Shown here one piece after another: positions 41,577 to 50,127 of a stretch of 64,000 nucleotides of DNA; within the stretch, counting starts at the first letter, position 1; the number at the start of each line of letters is the position of its first letter. Position numbers and translations under genes: made by a program. The DNA lies in assembly GCA_964540895.1 (NCBI GenBank), contig CAZIOP010000002.1, positions 1 to 64,000 of the forward strand. The letters are read 5' to 3'. Source of the stretch: Patescibacterium sp964540895. Its GTDB lineage: Bacteria > Patescibacteriota > Patescibacteriia > Patescibacteriales > Patescibacteriaceae. The notes under the pieces were generated by a model. It did not search any database, had not been told where the DNA came from, and saw only the letters and a program-made list of their open reading frames with translations.

Positions 41577-44129
41577 ATGTCGATAAATTCTAAATCTCCC
41601 CAATATTGGCGGAATACCAAGCATCGTCCCACCCCTCGAACCACTGATTGGCGTCAAAACAAAGAAAAATCATTCTTTTCTAATATTAAAAATTGGTTAT
41701 TTTCCAAAAATACCCTTGTTTTGGGTACATATGCCCTGCTGACCTTTGTTATTTTAGGCATTATTACTGTTTTGTGGCTATCTCGTGGTTTACCTGAACC
41801 AAATAAATTACTTGATCGTGAAGTAGCTGAGAGTACCAAAATCTATGACCGCACTGGAGAAGTAATTCTGTATGATATTCATGGTGATGAAAAGCGAACC
41901 CTTATTACCCTTCAAGATATTCCTCAATCAGTCCGAGACGCTACGATTGCTATTGAAGACAAAGATTTTTATCATCACAAAGGCTTTAGCTTGTGGGCTA
42001 TTTTTAGAACAGCGATAACTAACATCTTCACAAATAGTAAGGCTGGTGGTTCAACTCTAACACAGCAATTTATTAAAAACGCCGTTTTCACTACAGAAAA
42101 ATCTTATACCAGAAAACTAAAAGAAATTATCCTCGCCTACCGATTAGAAAAAAAGTTTTCCAAAGATGAAATTCTGCAAATGTACTTCAACGAAATTCCG
42201 TATGGCTCAAATGCCTATGGTGTTGAGGCAGCAAGTTTAAAATATTTTGGTAAACACGCCAAGGAAATTAATTTAGCTGAGTCAGCAGTGCTAGCGGCTA
42301 TGGTTCAAAGTCCATCTCGATATTCTCCATATGGTCCAAACAAAGATGTTTTAATGTCCCGCCAACAATATGTTCTTGATTTAATGGCAGATCAAAATCG
42401 TATTACCAAAGAAGAGGCAGAAAACGCTAAAAATGAAAAACTTACATTTAAAGCACCGACTGAAAATATTATTGCCCCTCACTTTGTGATGCGGGTTAAA
42501 GAATTATTAGCTGAAAAATATGGGGAGAAGGCAATTGAACAAGAGGGTTTAAAAATCTACACCACACTCGATGCCTTTAAACAAAATATTGCTGAGGAGG
42601 TATTGAAAAAGAAAGCGCTTGAGAATGAGGGCAAATACAAAGCTTCTAATGCAGCCCTTGTTTCTATTGATCCCAAGACTGGTCAAATTTTAGCCATGGT
42701 AGGATCTCGTGATTATTTTGATGACAGTATTGATGGTCAGGTAAACGTTGCTTTACAACTTCGACAACCCGGCTCTTCAATTAAGCCGATTGTCTACGCA
42801 GCGGCTTTTGAAAAGGGCTATACCCCAAACACTATTTTGTATGACGTGGTAACTAACTTCGCAGCCTCTGGTCCTGCCTATGAACCACATAACTATAATG
42901 GCAAAGAATATGGGCCAGTCACGATGAAAAAAGCTTTAGCTGGTTCGCTTAATGTTCCGGCGGTAAAAACTTTATATTTAGCTGGTACAGACCGTGTTGC
43001 CACTCTTACCAAAAAACTTGGCTATACCACACTAGGTGATAAAGATCGTTTTGGCTTGTCTATGGTTTTGGGTGGGGGTGAGGTTCGTTTACTTGAACAC
43101 ACCAATGCTTATGGTGCCTTTGCTCGTGAGGGTCTACTACATCAACCCGCTTATATTCTTAAAGTCATTGATCGACATGGCAATGTTCTAGAAGAATATA
43201 AAGACGAAGAAACTCGGGTCTTTGATAGTAACATTGCCCGCATGATTAATAATATTTTATCTGACAATAATGAACGATCCTATATTTTTGGTGGTAGTAA
43301 CTTTTTAACGCTTGGCAATCGACCCGTGGCAGCTAAAACTGGTACAACCAACAACAATCGTGATGCCTGGACCATAGGCTACACTCCATCAATTGTCACT
43401 GGAGTGTGGGTTGGTAATAACAATAATACTGAAATGAAAGCTGGAGCTGATGGCAGTGTGGTAGCTGCCCCTATTTGGAATGAATACATGCGTCGTGTTT
43501 TGGGTCCTGGAAATATTGAAAGTTTTAACGCTCCTAAAATTGACGTTACCGGGAAAGCTGTTTTAGATGGCACTAATCCTGGCGAAGTTAAAGTTAAAAT
43601 TGATAGAGCCTCCGGATTATTAGCTACTGAATATACGCCGGCTAACTTTATAGAAGAAAAAAGTTTTCAACAGCCCCACTCTATTCTTCACTACGTAAAT
43701 AAAGATGATCCTCGTGGACCTATACCAGAAAATCCAGCCAGTGATCCTCAATACAACTTATGGGAAAGTCGTATAACTGAGTGGGCTAAGAAAAACAATA
43801 TTGACACAACTCTACAACCACCAACTGAAAAAGATAACGTACACATTCCTGAAAACAGACCAACGTTTACTATAAATAATTTTTCTGACGGTCAAACTAT
43901 TACTAATAAACAACTTTCAATTCACTTACAAGCCGCCGCCCCGCGTGGCATTGGTCGTATTGAATATAGTGTTGATGGAGCAGCACCAGATATTATTACT
44001 GTCTATCCCTTTGCTTTAGAAAAATCCCTACAAGGGTATTCTTCTGGTTACCATGAAGTAACCATAAGGGTTTGCGATGATATTGATAATTGTTCTGAAC
44101 AAAAACTCACCTTTAATTTAAAAAATTAG
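41577..44129 (+). CDS. Penicillin-binding protein 1A (bifunctional peptidoglycan synthase)
   Basis: 850 residues: cytoplasmic tail, one transmembrane helix (about 43-65), GT51 glycosyltransferase domain (about 95-270, IAIEDKDFYHHKGFS and GGSTLTQQFIKN), and a transpeptidase domain (about 350-690) with SSIK (SxxK serine), SLN (SxN) and KTGTT (KTG). A C-terminal beta-sandwich extension is at about 760-850 (FTINNFSDGQTI to RVCDDIDNCSEQ). It polymerises and cross-links the cell wall. TGC-TATACT lies 9 bases before the ATG, so the transcript may be leaderless. Confidence 0.95.
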   Translation: MSINSKSPQYWRNTKHRPTPRTTDWRQNKEKSFFSNIKNWLFSKNTLVLGTYALLTFVILGIITVLWLSRGLPEPNKLLDREVAESTKIYDRTGEVILYDIHGDEKRTLITLQDIPQSVRDATIAIEDKDFYHHKGFSLWAIFRTAITNIFTNSKAGGSTLTQQFIKNAVFTTEKSYTRKLKEIILAYRLEKKFSKDEILQMYFNEIPYGSNAYGVEAASLKYFGKHAKEINLAESAVLAAMVQSPSRYSPYGPNKDVLMSRQQYVLDLMADQNRITKEEAENAKNEKLTFKAPTENIIAPHFVMRVKELLAEKYGEKAIEQEGLKIYTTLDAFKQNIAEEVLKKKALENEGKYKASNAALVSIDPKTGQILAMVGSRDYFDDSIDGQVNVALQLRQPGSSIKPIVYAAAFEKGYTPNTILYDVVTNFAASGPAYEPHNYNGKEYGPVTMKKALAGSLNVPAVKTLYLAGTDRVATLTKKLGYTTLGDKDRFGLSMVLGGGEVRLLEHTNAYGAFAREGLLHQPAYILKVIDRHGNVLEEYKDEETRVFDSNIARMINNILSDNNERSYIFGGSNFLTLGNRPVAAKTGTTNNNRDAWTIGYTPSIVTGVWVGNNNNTEMKAGADGSVVAAPIWNEYMRRVLGPGNIESFNAPKIDVTGKAVLDGTNPGEVKVKIDRASGLLATEYTPANFIEEKSFQQPHSILHYVNKDDPRGPIPENPASDPQYNLWESRITEWAKKNNIDTTLQPPTEKDNVHIPENRPTFTINNFSDGQTITNKQLSIHLQAAAPRGIGRIEYSVDGAAPDIITVYPFALEKSLQGYSSGYHEVTIRVCDDIDNCSEQKLTFNLKN

Positions 44130-44130
44130 T

Positions 44131-45252
44131 TTATTTTCTAATCGGCATTATTATATACAAAAAATCTTTTTTCTCTCCATCTCGTATTACACATGGTGTA
44201 TTCTCGTCTATTAATTCTAAAACAACCCTGTCCTCAGATAGAACATTAATTACATCCAATAAATAGCGGGAGTTAAGAATTATTGAAACATCCTCTCCAT
44301 TAACATCCGCCGCCAAAGAACTGGTGTGCTCACCCGTCTGCCCGGAGGCTGCTGAAATAATTAAATTCTTCTTACTTACAACAGCATCCATATTTATGTC
44401 ATTAACGCCCGTCTTAGAAAATAATGCAGCTGCCTTAACCGTGCGTCCTAATTCTTGTTTATCAATCGTGACGCGGCTTGTGTGGCGTTCAGGGATAATC
44501 TGACGATAGTCTGGATAGCGTCCATCAATCAATCGTGACACTATCTCTGTATTACCTAAAACAAACAAACATTGATTTTCAGAAAAATAAAAAATAATTT
44601 CTTTTGGACTTTCATCTTCGCCCGTGTCAGAACCAATAACTCGTAATATTTCTTGGATTGTTCGTGCCGGCACAATACACTGACGCTCATCTTTGTTTTC
44701 AGCTGTTACTGATAATGTTTTTTCCGATAAGCGATAGCTGTCCGTGGCAACCATTGTTAGTTTTTGCTCCTTAAAGACAAACAAAATACCAGATAGTTCA
44801 GCCCGAGATTCGTCTAGAGCGGCCGAAAATATTACTTGTGAGGCGGCTTTTTTAAATTTCTCAACTGAAATTGAATAAGGGTTTGCTCTTTCTATTTCGG
44901 GGATAAATGGAAACTCTTCAGCGGAAGTGCCCTTTATTTTAGTTTTACTTTCACCACATTCAACTATTAGTTCATTGTCCTTTAGTTCAAGGGTGGTTTT
45001 TTCATTGCTAAGTAAATTAACATAATCAGATAATATGCGGGCATCAACTGTAAACGACCCCGGGGCTTCCACCTTACCCCGCAGCAAGCTAGTTATTCCT
45101 ATTTCCAGATTAGTGGTTATTAATTTTATCACCCCATCGTTTGCGGAAATTAAAATATTGTTAAGTATTGGGAGATTGGTATTTTTTTGTGCTATATGAC
45201 TAACTGCATGTACAGCTGCCTTTAGATTTTTTTGTAGACTTATTAATCTCAT
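44131..45252 (-). CDS. dnaN: DNA polymerase III beta subunit (sliding clamp)
   Basis: 373 residues, full length, with three repeated clamp domains (LQKNLKAAVHAVSHIAQKNTNLPILNNI start; ELSGILFVFKEQKLTMVATDSYRLS; the last residues IMPIR, the usual C-terminal M-P-x-R/K). The ring tethers polymerase to DNA. It lies downstream of dnaA with a 232-base gap that carries DnaA-box-like sites. The 3' end is convergent with the PBP gene, with only one base between the stops. Confidence 0.97.
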   Translation of the reverse strand: MRLISLQKNLKAAVHAVSHIAQKNTNLPILNNILISANDGVIKLITTNLEIGITSLLRGKVEAPGSFTVDARILSDYVNLLSNEKTTLELKDNELIVECGESKTKIKGTSAEEFPFIPEIERANPYSISVEKFKKAASQVIFSAALDESRAELSGILFVFKEQKLTMVATDSYRLSEKTLSVTAENKDERQCIVPARTIQEILRVIGSDTGEDESPKEIIFYFSENQCLFVLGNTEIVSRLIDGRYPDYRQIIPERHTSRVTIDKQELGRTVKAAALFSKTGVNDINMDAVVSKKNLIISAASGQTGEHTSSLAADVNGEDVSIILNSRYLLDVINVLSEDRVVLELIDENTPCVIRDGEKKDFLYIIMPIRK

Positions 45253-45484
45253 ATATATAATAAATAAAAAATAACAATAACAATAAAGGAGTGGATAAGG
45301 TGGATAAGTTATTAACGATTAATAGAATTAGTATAAAATGAAAAAATATTATGCTAAAAACATGTGGAAAAAAAAGTGGATGCTGTGGGTAAAAAGGAAA
45401 CTTTGGGGAAAACTTTTAAAGAATTATTTTTTTGCTATTTTTATCAACGATTTATTCGACTTAAAAGTAGCACTTACTCACAGG
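45253..45484. other. Candidate replication origin between dnaN and dnaA
   Basis: AT-rich gap with near-consensus DnaA boxes on the minus strand: TTATCCACT (45290-45298) and TTATCCACC (45299-45307) in direct tandem, TTTTCCACA (45363-45371) and TTACCCACA (45384-45392), each about one base off TTATCCACA. The placement between dnaA and dnaN is a common oriC position. Stronger boxes exist at 49084-49112, so a bipartite origin is possible. Confidence 0.6.
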
Positions 45485-46840
45485 TTAAACTTGTAGTAAT
45501 TGGCGAATAGAAAGTAGTTGTTGTTTTAATTTTTGGTTGTGTTTTAGATCTTCGTTTATTTTATTACAAGCGTGAATTGCTGTGGTGTGATCTCTTCCGC
45601 CAATTTCATTGCCAATCGCCGGGAAAGAAGCGCTTATTTCTTCACGCATTAAGAACATGGCGATTTGTCGCGGGGTGACTAATTCTTTTTTGCGACTTTT
45701 CCCAATCAAATCCTTAATCCCAATATCAAAGAATTTGGCCACCGCTTCAACCACATGTTTACTGGTAATTGAATTTTCTTTAAATTCAGTCAAAGTGGCG
45801 GCTAGAATGTTCTTTGTAAGTTCTAGGGTTGGTTGGAGGTTATTGAACTCGTAGTGGGTAATTAAGCGTGTTAAGGCACCCTCTAGCTCACGAATATTGG
45901 TTTGTATGTTATGTGCAATATACATTAGAATTTCAGCGGGTAGGTGAAAATTCTTTTCATGGCACTTATTTTCCAAGATGGCTAACTTAGTTTCAAGGTC
46001 TGGTTGAGTAATATCAGCAATCATTCCCCACTCAAAACGAGATAGTAGTCTTTTTTCTAAAGCAGGGATGGCCTTGGGAGGACGATCAGAGGTTAAGACA
46101 ATCTGACGGTTAGTTTGGTGTAATTCATTAAATGTATGAAAGAATTCTTCTTGTGTGCCATCTTTTCCAGCCATAAATTGAACATCGTCAACTAATAAAA
46201 GATCAACATTCCGATATTTTTCTTTTAATTGCTTGGCTCGACCAGAACGAACCTCATTAATATAGTCATTGGAGAACTTTTCTGAGGTAACATAAAGGAT
46301 TTTATCTGATTTCTTGGATAATTCATGACCAATTGCTTGTAATAAATGGGTTTTCCCTAAACCAACTCCCCCGTATATAAATAGGGGGTTGTAGGCTTTA
46401 CCCGGGTTATTAGCGACTGCTTGGCAGGCGGCATAGGCCAACTCATTACCCTTTCCGACAATAAAACCAGAAAAGGTATAGTAATTATTTAAACCAAATC
46501 GATTAATCCCCATTTTTTTAGCAGGTTCCGTATTATCTTGTGGAGCACTTGCTTCTTTTGGTGAGCCAGTATTTGAGGACGTAAGAGGACGTCGCATCTG
46601 TATTTTATAGGCTATTTCTCTAGGATTCTCTTTAGTAACATTTTTGAAAGCTGTCAAAATCTCTTGGTAGTATTTTTTTTGTATCCAGTCTTGGGTAAAA
46701 ATATTAGGGACACAAATAATAATCCGTCCATTTTCATACGAATGAACAAAGGTGCTTTTAAACCAGGTGGTAAAGCTTGCTTTTGAGAGGTTTAACTCAA
46801 TTTCGCCAAGCACTGCTTGCCACACTTTCTCTAGATCCAT
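45485..46840 (-). CDS. dnaA: Chromosomal replication initiator protein DnaA
   Basis: 451 residues. Domain I (VWQAVLGEIELNLSKASFTTWFK), a short linker, AAA+ domain with Walker A GGVGLGKTHL (about 158-167) and Walker B VDLLLVDDVQF (about 215-225), and domain IV with the DnaA-box-reading signature GGRDHTTAIHACNKI (about 420-434). It opens the origin and starts replication. A minus-strand promoter with extended -10 TGC-TATAAT lies at 46879-46874, with TTGACA at 46900-46895 (short 15-base spacer). Confidence 0.98.
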   Translation of the reverse strand: MDLEKVWQAVLGEIELNLSKASFTTWFKSTFVHSYENGRIIICVPNIFTQDWIQKKYYQEILTAFKNVTKENPREIAYKIQMRRPLTSSNTGSPKEASAPQDNTEPAKKMGINRFGLNNYYTFSGFIVGKGNELAYAACQAVANNPGKAYNPLFIYGGVGLGKTHLLQAIGHELSKKSDKILYVTSEKFSNDYINEVRSGRAKQLKEKYRNVDLLLVDDVQFMAGKDGTQEEFFHTFNELHQTNRQIVLTSDRPPKAIPALEKRLLSRFEWGMIADITQPDLETKLAILENKCHEKNFHLPAEILMYIAHNIQTNIRELEGALTRLITHYEFNNLQPTLELTKNILAATLTEFKENSITSKHVVEAVAKFFDIGIKDLIGKSRKKELVTPRQIAMFLMREEISASFPAIGNEIGGRDHTTAIHACNKINEDLKHNQKLKQQLLSIRQLLQV

Positions 46841-47026
46841 AGGAGAGTATTAGGTTGGTAACTAAGTTACAGTATTATAGCAGTCATGCGCTTTTGTCAA
46901 AAGGCTTGACCCTGTTTATAAACTGTTAATAGGTATAAAAAATGGCTAGACATTGACGATTTTTCGGTATAATGATACCGTTGGTTACATAACCTACACT
47001 AATTTTACTTACTATTGGTTTAAAGT
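46841..47026. promoter_or_regulatory. Divergent dnaA/rpmH promoter region
   Basis: Toward dnaA: TTGACA (46900-46895), 15 bases, TGC-TATAAT (46879-46874). Toward rpmH: GGTATAATGATACC around 46967-46980 holds a TATAAT and is a near-palindrome. No DnaA box of good quality is seen here. Confidence 0.5.
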
Positions 47027-47164
47027 ATGCCTAAACGAACCTATCAACCAAATGCCAAGCGTGCTAAGAGAAAGCATGGTTTTCGCAAACGGATGCAAAC
47101 TAAAAGTGGTCGCGATGTAATAAAGCGCCGCCAAGCCAAGGGTCGCAAGAAATTGACTTCCTAG
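47027..47164 (+). CDS. rpmH: 50S ribosomal protein L34
   Basis: 45 residues, found by reading the frame directly: MPKRTYQPNAKRAKRKHGFR, then a short basic middle and RRQAKGRKKLTS at the end. This is the standard bL34 sequence with the TYQP start. It is the first gene of the conserved rpmH-rnpA-yidD-yidC order next to dnaA. The stop TAG at 47162-47164 is 6 bases before the rnpA start. Confidence 0.97.
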   Translation: MPKRTYQPNAKRAKRKHGFRKRMQTKSGRDVIKRRQAKGRKKLTS

Positions 47165-47170
47165 TTTAAT

Positions 47171-47515
47171 ATGCTCCCCAAGGGAAATCGTATACGAAAA
47201 ACTCGTGAATTTGAACGAGTTTTTGCTTCTAAGCAGTCAATCCCGGGACGCTTGCTACGTCTGGTTTTTACACAAAACAACCTACCTACCACTCGTTGTG
47301 GTATTATAATTAATACAAAGGTAAGTAAAAAGGCAGTAGTCCGTAATAGACTTCGTCGTCGTCTTCAAGTTATAATTTCACGTTATATAGAGCAGTTGAA
47401 ACCGTTTAAAGATATAGTTATAATTTGCAGCCCATTAGCTGGAAAAGCAGAATATAAGGATATTGAAGTTGACCTTAAGAGGATTTTGGAAAAAATCTAT
47501 AATATAGAGCTATGA
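47171..47515 (+). CDS. rnpA: Ribonuclease P protein component
   Basis: 114 residues: LPKGNRIRKTREFERVFASK start, IIINTKVSKKAVVRNRLRRRL (the RNR basic motif of RNase P proteins, about 57-77) and a final ILEKIYN helix. It supports the RNA subunit in removing tRNA 5' leaders. The matching rnpB RNA was not found in this window. It overlaps yidD by 4 bases (ATGA). Confidence 0.95.
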   Translation: MLPKGNRIRKTREFERVFASKQSIPGRLLRLVFTQNNLPTTRCGIIINTKVSKKAVVRNRLRRRLQVIISRYIEQLKPFKDIVIICSPLAGKAEYKDIEVDLKRILEKIYNIEL

Positions 47516-47769
47516 AACATAAGCACTCCCCCCTTGGAGTATATATAGCTGAAGGCGTAATTCGTTTGTATCAAAGGTTTATTTCATTAGATCACAGTAT
47601 TTGGAAGCGATTTTACCCTAACGGTTATTGTCGGTTTCACCCCACCTGTTCACAGTATGCTGTTGAAGTAATTCAACGGTATGGAGTAATTAAAGGCTCT
47701 TATAAAGCAATAATACGGATTTTAAAGTGTCATCCATGGCATCCTGGAGGCTTTGATCCGGTTCAGTAA
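47512..47769 (+). CDS. yidD: Membrane protein insertion efficiency factor YidD
   Basis: 85 residues with the family core YPNGYCRFHPTCSQYAVEVI (three Cys/His near residues 42-55) and CHPWHPGGFDPV at the end. The N-terminus is amphipathic. It helps YidC-dependent membrane insertion in known bacteria. It sits between rnpA and yidC in conserved order. Confidence 0.96.
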   Translation: MKHKHSPLGVYIAEGVIRLYQRFISLDHSIWKRFYPNGYCRFHPTCSQYAVEVIQRYGVIKGSYKAIIRILKCHPWHPGGFDPVQ

Positions 47770-47805
47770 AAGAGATTTAACATTAATTTCTTAATTTACA
47801 TATCT

Positions 47806-48573
47806 ATGGTTAATATTTTTACTACTATTTTTTATCAGCCAATCTTGAATTTGGTGGTTTTTATTTATAACTACCTACCAGGCCATGATATTGGTTGGAC
47901 AATTATTATATTAACTTTAATTATTAAGTTGTTGTTATACCCACTCTCAAAAAAGTCAATTGAAGGACAAAAAGCCCTTCAAACCCTTCAGCCAAAGCTT
48001 GATGAAATAAAAAAGAAGTATGCTGATGATAAGGAAGGCATGAGCCGAGCCATGATGAATTTGTATAAAGAGGAAAAAGTAAATCCCCTATCCTCATGTT
48101 TACCGTTGTTAATTCAGTTACCATTTTTTTGGGCAATTTTTAAAGTATTTCGGGATGAATTAACGGGTAAAGCCTTGGTTTTAATATATTCGTTTATCCA
48201 TAATCCAGGAGCTATTAATCCTTGGGCCTTTGGGTTCTTGGATTTTTCTAAACCAAATATTGCGTTAGCTGTCTTGGCTGGTGTGTCTCAATATTTCCAA
48301 GCCAAAATGATGCCAATGCGACCTGCTGTAATTAAAACTGAGGGTGCAAAGGATGAAAACATGATGGCAATAATGAATAAGCAAATGTTGTATTTCATGC
48401 CAGCACTAACAATATTCATTTGTTTAACTCTACCTAGTGGCCTAGCTTTCTATTGGTTTATCTCAACATTACTAACAATTGTCCAACAATGGTGGATATT
48501 CAAGAAACAAGACCAATCCCCCAAGCAACAGCCCACCAACTCATCAGTAGTTGAGGGTGAGATTATTAAGTAG
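47806..48573 (+). CDS. yidC: YidC/Oxa1-family membrane insertase
   Basis: 255 residues, the short form without the large periplasmic domain of Gram-negative YidC. Transmembrane segments at about 12-45 (DIGWTIIILTLIIKLLLYPL), 100-125, 150-165 and 195-220. The cytoplasmic hairpin has EKVNPLSSCLPLLIQLPFF, the typical NPLxxCLPxLxQxP motif, and the conserved membrane Arg is in the first helix region or replaced by Lys. It inserts and folds membrane proteins such as the pilin-like proteins here. Confidence 0.95.
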   Translation: MVNIFTTIFYQPILNLVVFIYNYLPGHDIGWTIIILTLIIKLLLYPLSKKSIEGQKALQTLQPKLDEIKKKYADDKEGMSRAMMNLYKEEKVNPLSSCLPLLIQLPFFWAIFKVFRDELTGKALVLIYSFIHNPGAINPWAFGFLDFSKPNIALAVLAGVSQYFQAKMMPMRPAVIKTEGAKDENMMAIMNKQMLYFMPALTIFICLTLPSGLAFYWFISTLLTIVQQWWIFKKQDQSPKQQPTNSSVVEGEIIK

Positions 48574-48600
48574 AATAAAGGTAAAAGCATAAAAAAATAA

Positions 48601-48625
48601 AAACCTGGTCATAATGACCGGGTTT
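48601..48625. terminator. Bidirectional terminator after yidC
   Basis: AAACCTGGTCA (48601-48611), TAA loop, TGACCGGGTTT (48615-48625) followed by TTT. On the minus strand it is followed by TTTTTATTTTTTT, so it also backs up the RNA gene to its right. Confidence 0.9.
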
Positions 48626-48635
48626 TTTGTAAATT

Positions 48636-48928
48636 AAAAAGAGGCCCAGCTAGGGCCATAATTTTAAAAATTAATAAATACCCTTGTGCTGAGCCTCATT
48701 CCTACGTAATATTGGTTTCCGCAGGAATTGAGGCAAAGGTTGATTTCAAAGCCTATACTCCTTTACCGGTAAATGGATAATCTGACATGGGGAATTCAAA
48801 TTAGCCCTTATTTGATTTTTGTTTTTGAGTTGTATCAACACCAACTCGATTTTATTATCAGTAAAAGAGAGAAGTTTTTCGTCAATGGGAATTGTAAAAA
48901 ACTTCTAGAAGGTCAAAGAGCTATCGAT
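48636..48928 (-). ncRNA. Candidate structured noncoding RNA, unassigned family
   Basis: Minus-strand transcript unit. Promoter TTGCTA (48963-48958), 17 bases, extended -10 TGC-TATACT (48940-48935). Hairpins then follow in order: AGAAGTTTTT/AAAAACTTCT (48906-48897/48879-48870), GAGTTG/CAACTC (48847-48842/48832-48827), palindrome TTTACCGGTAAA (48762-48773), and GCCTCAATTCCT/AGGAATGAGGC (48734-48723/48703-48693). The 3' end is GAGGCTCAGC pairing with GCTGGGCCTC (48697-48688/48650-48641, one G-U) followed by TTTTT. GAGGC is shared by the last two stems, so they compete. No SRP, RNase P or tmRNA signature is seen. Confidence 0.6.
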
Positions 48929-49083
48929 ATATACAGTATAGCATATTTTACTAATCCTAGCAATACTTTTATGCAAACAAAAAATAAAATATCTAATATT
49001 AGTTAAAAAATAAGAAATAAACAAAGAAAAATAAAAGTTATTAACATGTTAAGTCCACTAATTTGTAGACTTAAAATAAAAAG

Positions 49084-49112
49084 TTATACACAAAATCCAC
49101 TACTTATCCACA
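49084..49112 (+). other. Two perfect DnaA boxes, possible origin element
   Basis: TTATACACA (49084-49092) and TTATCCACA (49104-49112), both matching TTATNCACA exactly, in an AT-rich stretch (48980-49185) that also holds the palindrome CTAATATTAG (48993-49002). About 2.2 kb from dnaA. Confidence 0.6.
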
Positions 49113-49185
49113 GAAGAAAATAAAAAAGTTATAAAGTATTTTATGTAAGTGAATAAAAAATTTTTATAATTTTGTATAAGAATTG

Positions 49186-49259
49186 AGGTCACGGTGGGAG
49201 TCGAACCCACGAATGGCGGTTTTGCAAACCGCAGCCTTAGACCACTTGGCAACGTGACC
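49186..49259 (-). tRNA. tRNA-Cys(GCA)
   Basis: Minus strand: acceptor GGTCACG/CGTGACC, anticodon stem GCGGT/ACCGC with loop TTGCAAA (GCA), discriminator U, T arm GTGGG-TTCGACT-CCCAC. CCA is not encoded. Confidence 0.92.
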
Positions 49260-49301
49260 AGATAGTATTACACAAAAACTATATCAGAATTAAGTTCTTA
49301 A

Positions 49302-49334
49302 AACAAGAAAAAGCCAATACGGCTTTTTCTTGTT
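49302..49334. terminator. Bidirectional terminator of the 3D-domain gene
   Basis: Perfect 14-bp stem AACAAGAAAAAGCC (49302-49315) and GGCTTTTTCTTGTT (49321-49334) with loop AATAC. It lies 20 bases past the stop of the gene at 49355-50044. Confidence 0.88.
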
Positions 49335-49354
49335 TGTAATTTGGTTACAGTAAA

Positions 49355-50044
49355 TTATTTTACCACCACAATATGTGAATGACGAATACCAAACTGTAGG
49401 GCATCAGCTCGGGTTTTCATCCAAACGTCTGTTCGGTTGTCACCAAAGCGAGTTGATGTTCTATCGCGAACCACGAATTCTTTGTCACCAAACAGATCAG
49501 GAATTCTAACAACAGTACCCATTGGTAAAAAGTTAGCGGCTACAGTATCTTCGATACCGTGCTTACAAACATTAAAGCCGTTGGCAGTTGTACATGGATC
49601 GCCGTCAGTTTGAGCAACTTCAGAATTGTAGGCAGTTAGGGTAACGAATATAGCATTTTCAGGTAATGCGTTCTTTTCATTACTTGCGATTTCCAAGTTC
49701 TTATTAGTATGTTTCTTAAAAGAGGCCATTAATGAAGCTTCAGCTGGCATAGCTACAATTTTAAAATTTTTAGCAAAGTTACTTCGATGGTCTTCTTTTT
49801 TTATAATTGAAGGAGTGTTGCTGTTATCAGCCAGTAACTGCTCACGAAGGTTAATATCACTAGTAGGAGATTTAATAATTTGAATATCTTTGCCCTGACT
49901 AAACATAATACCACTAGTATCATCAGCGGCGTGAACAGGAAAGATAAAAAAGTTGTGTAAAATGGTCACTAAGACAAAAACAACTACCTGACGATGTGAT
50001 CGTTTCTTAAAAATCCGCAAGTTGTTTGTTGAGAATAAAACCAT
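49355..50044 (-). CDS. Exported 3D (Asp-Asp-Asp) domain protein
   Basis: 229 residues from ATG 50044 (MVLFSTNNLRIFKKRSHRQ); the frame upstream overlaps the leader hairpin and is not used. Signal anchor at about 20-40. The C-terminal ~100 residues carry the double-psi barrel 3D domain: FVTLTAYNSEVAQTDGDPC, AANFLPMGTVVRIPDLFGD, FVVRDRTSTRFGDNRTDVWM, with the three conserved Asp. Related domains act on peptidoglycan (MltA/RpfB-like). A paired Cys (DPCTTANGFNVC) may form a disulfide outside. Promoter and an unusual leader hairpin lie upstream. Confidence 0.85.
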   Translation of the reverse strand: MVLFSTNNLRIFKKRSHRQVVVFVLVTILHNFFIFPVHAADDTSGIMFSQGKDIQIIKSPTSDINLREQLLADNSNTPSIIKKEDHRSNFAKNFKIVAMPAEASLMASFKKHTNKNLEIASNEKNALPENAIFVTLTAYNSEVAQTDGDPCTTANGFNVCKHGIEDTVAANFLPMGTVVRIPDLFGDKEFVVRDRTSTRFGDNRTDVWMKTRADALQFGIRHSHIVVVK

Positions 50045-50055
50045 ATTTGTGAAAA

Positions 50056-50127
50056 ATAAAAATCCCCTAGTTAAGCACAGAGGGAATTTCGTCACAACAT
50101 ATTATCATAAGCCCTGTTTATTGTCAA
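50056..50127 (-). promoter_or_regulatory. Promoter and leader terminator-like hairpin of the 3D-domain gene
   Basis: Minus strand: TTGACA (50127-50122), 17 bases, TAATAT (50104-50099). The RNA would begin almost at the hairpin AAATTCCC/GGGGATTT (50089-50082/50067-50060, one G-U), followed by TTATTTTT and then the ATG at 50044. The hairpin plus U-run could act as an attenuator. Confidence 0.6.

Noticed and set aside
48636..48928. RNase P RNA (rnpB) or SRP RNA
   Set aside because: Neither the GAGGAAAGTCC/ACAGAA core of RNase P nor the GGAAGCA-type SRP tetraloop region is present on either strand.
48773..49006. Plus-strand 77-residue open frame
   Set aside because: Overlaps the RNA candidate, has no ribosome site, no family resemblance and biased low-complexity composition.
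50060..50127. Cyclic-di-AMP (ydaO-type) riboswitch before the 3D-domain gene
   Set aside because: Such riboswitches control similar wall genes, but the leader here is only about 55 bases and lacks the conserved cores.
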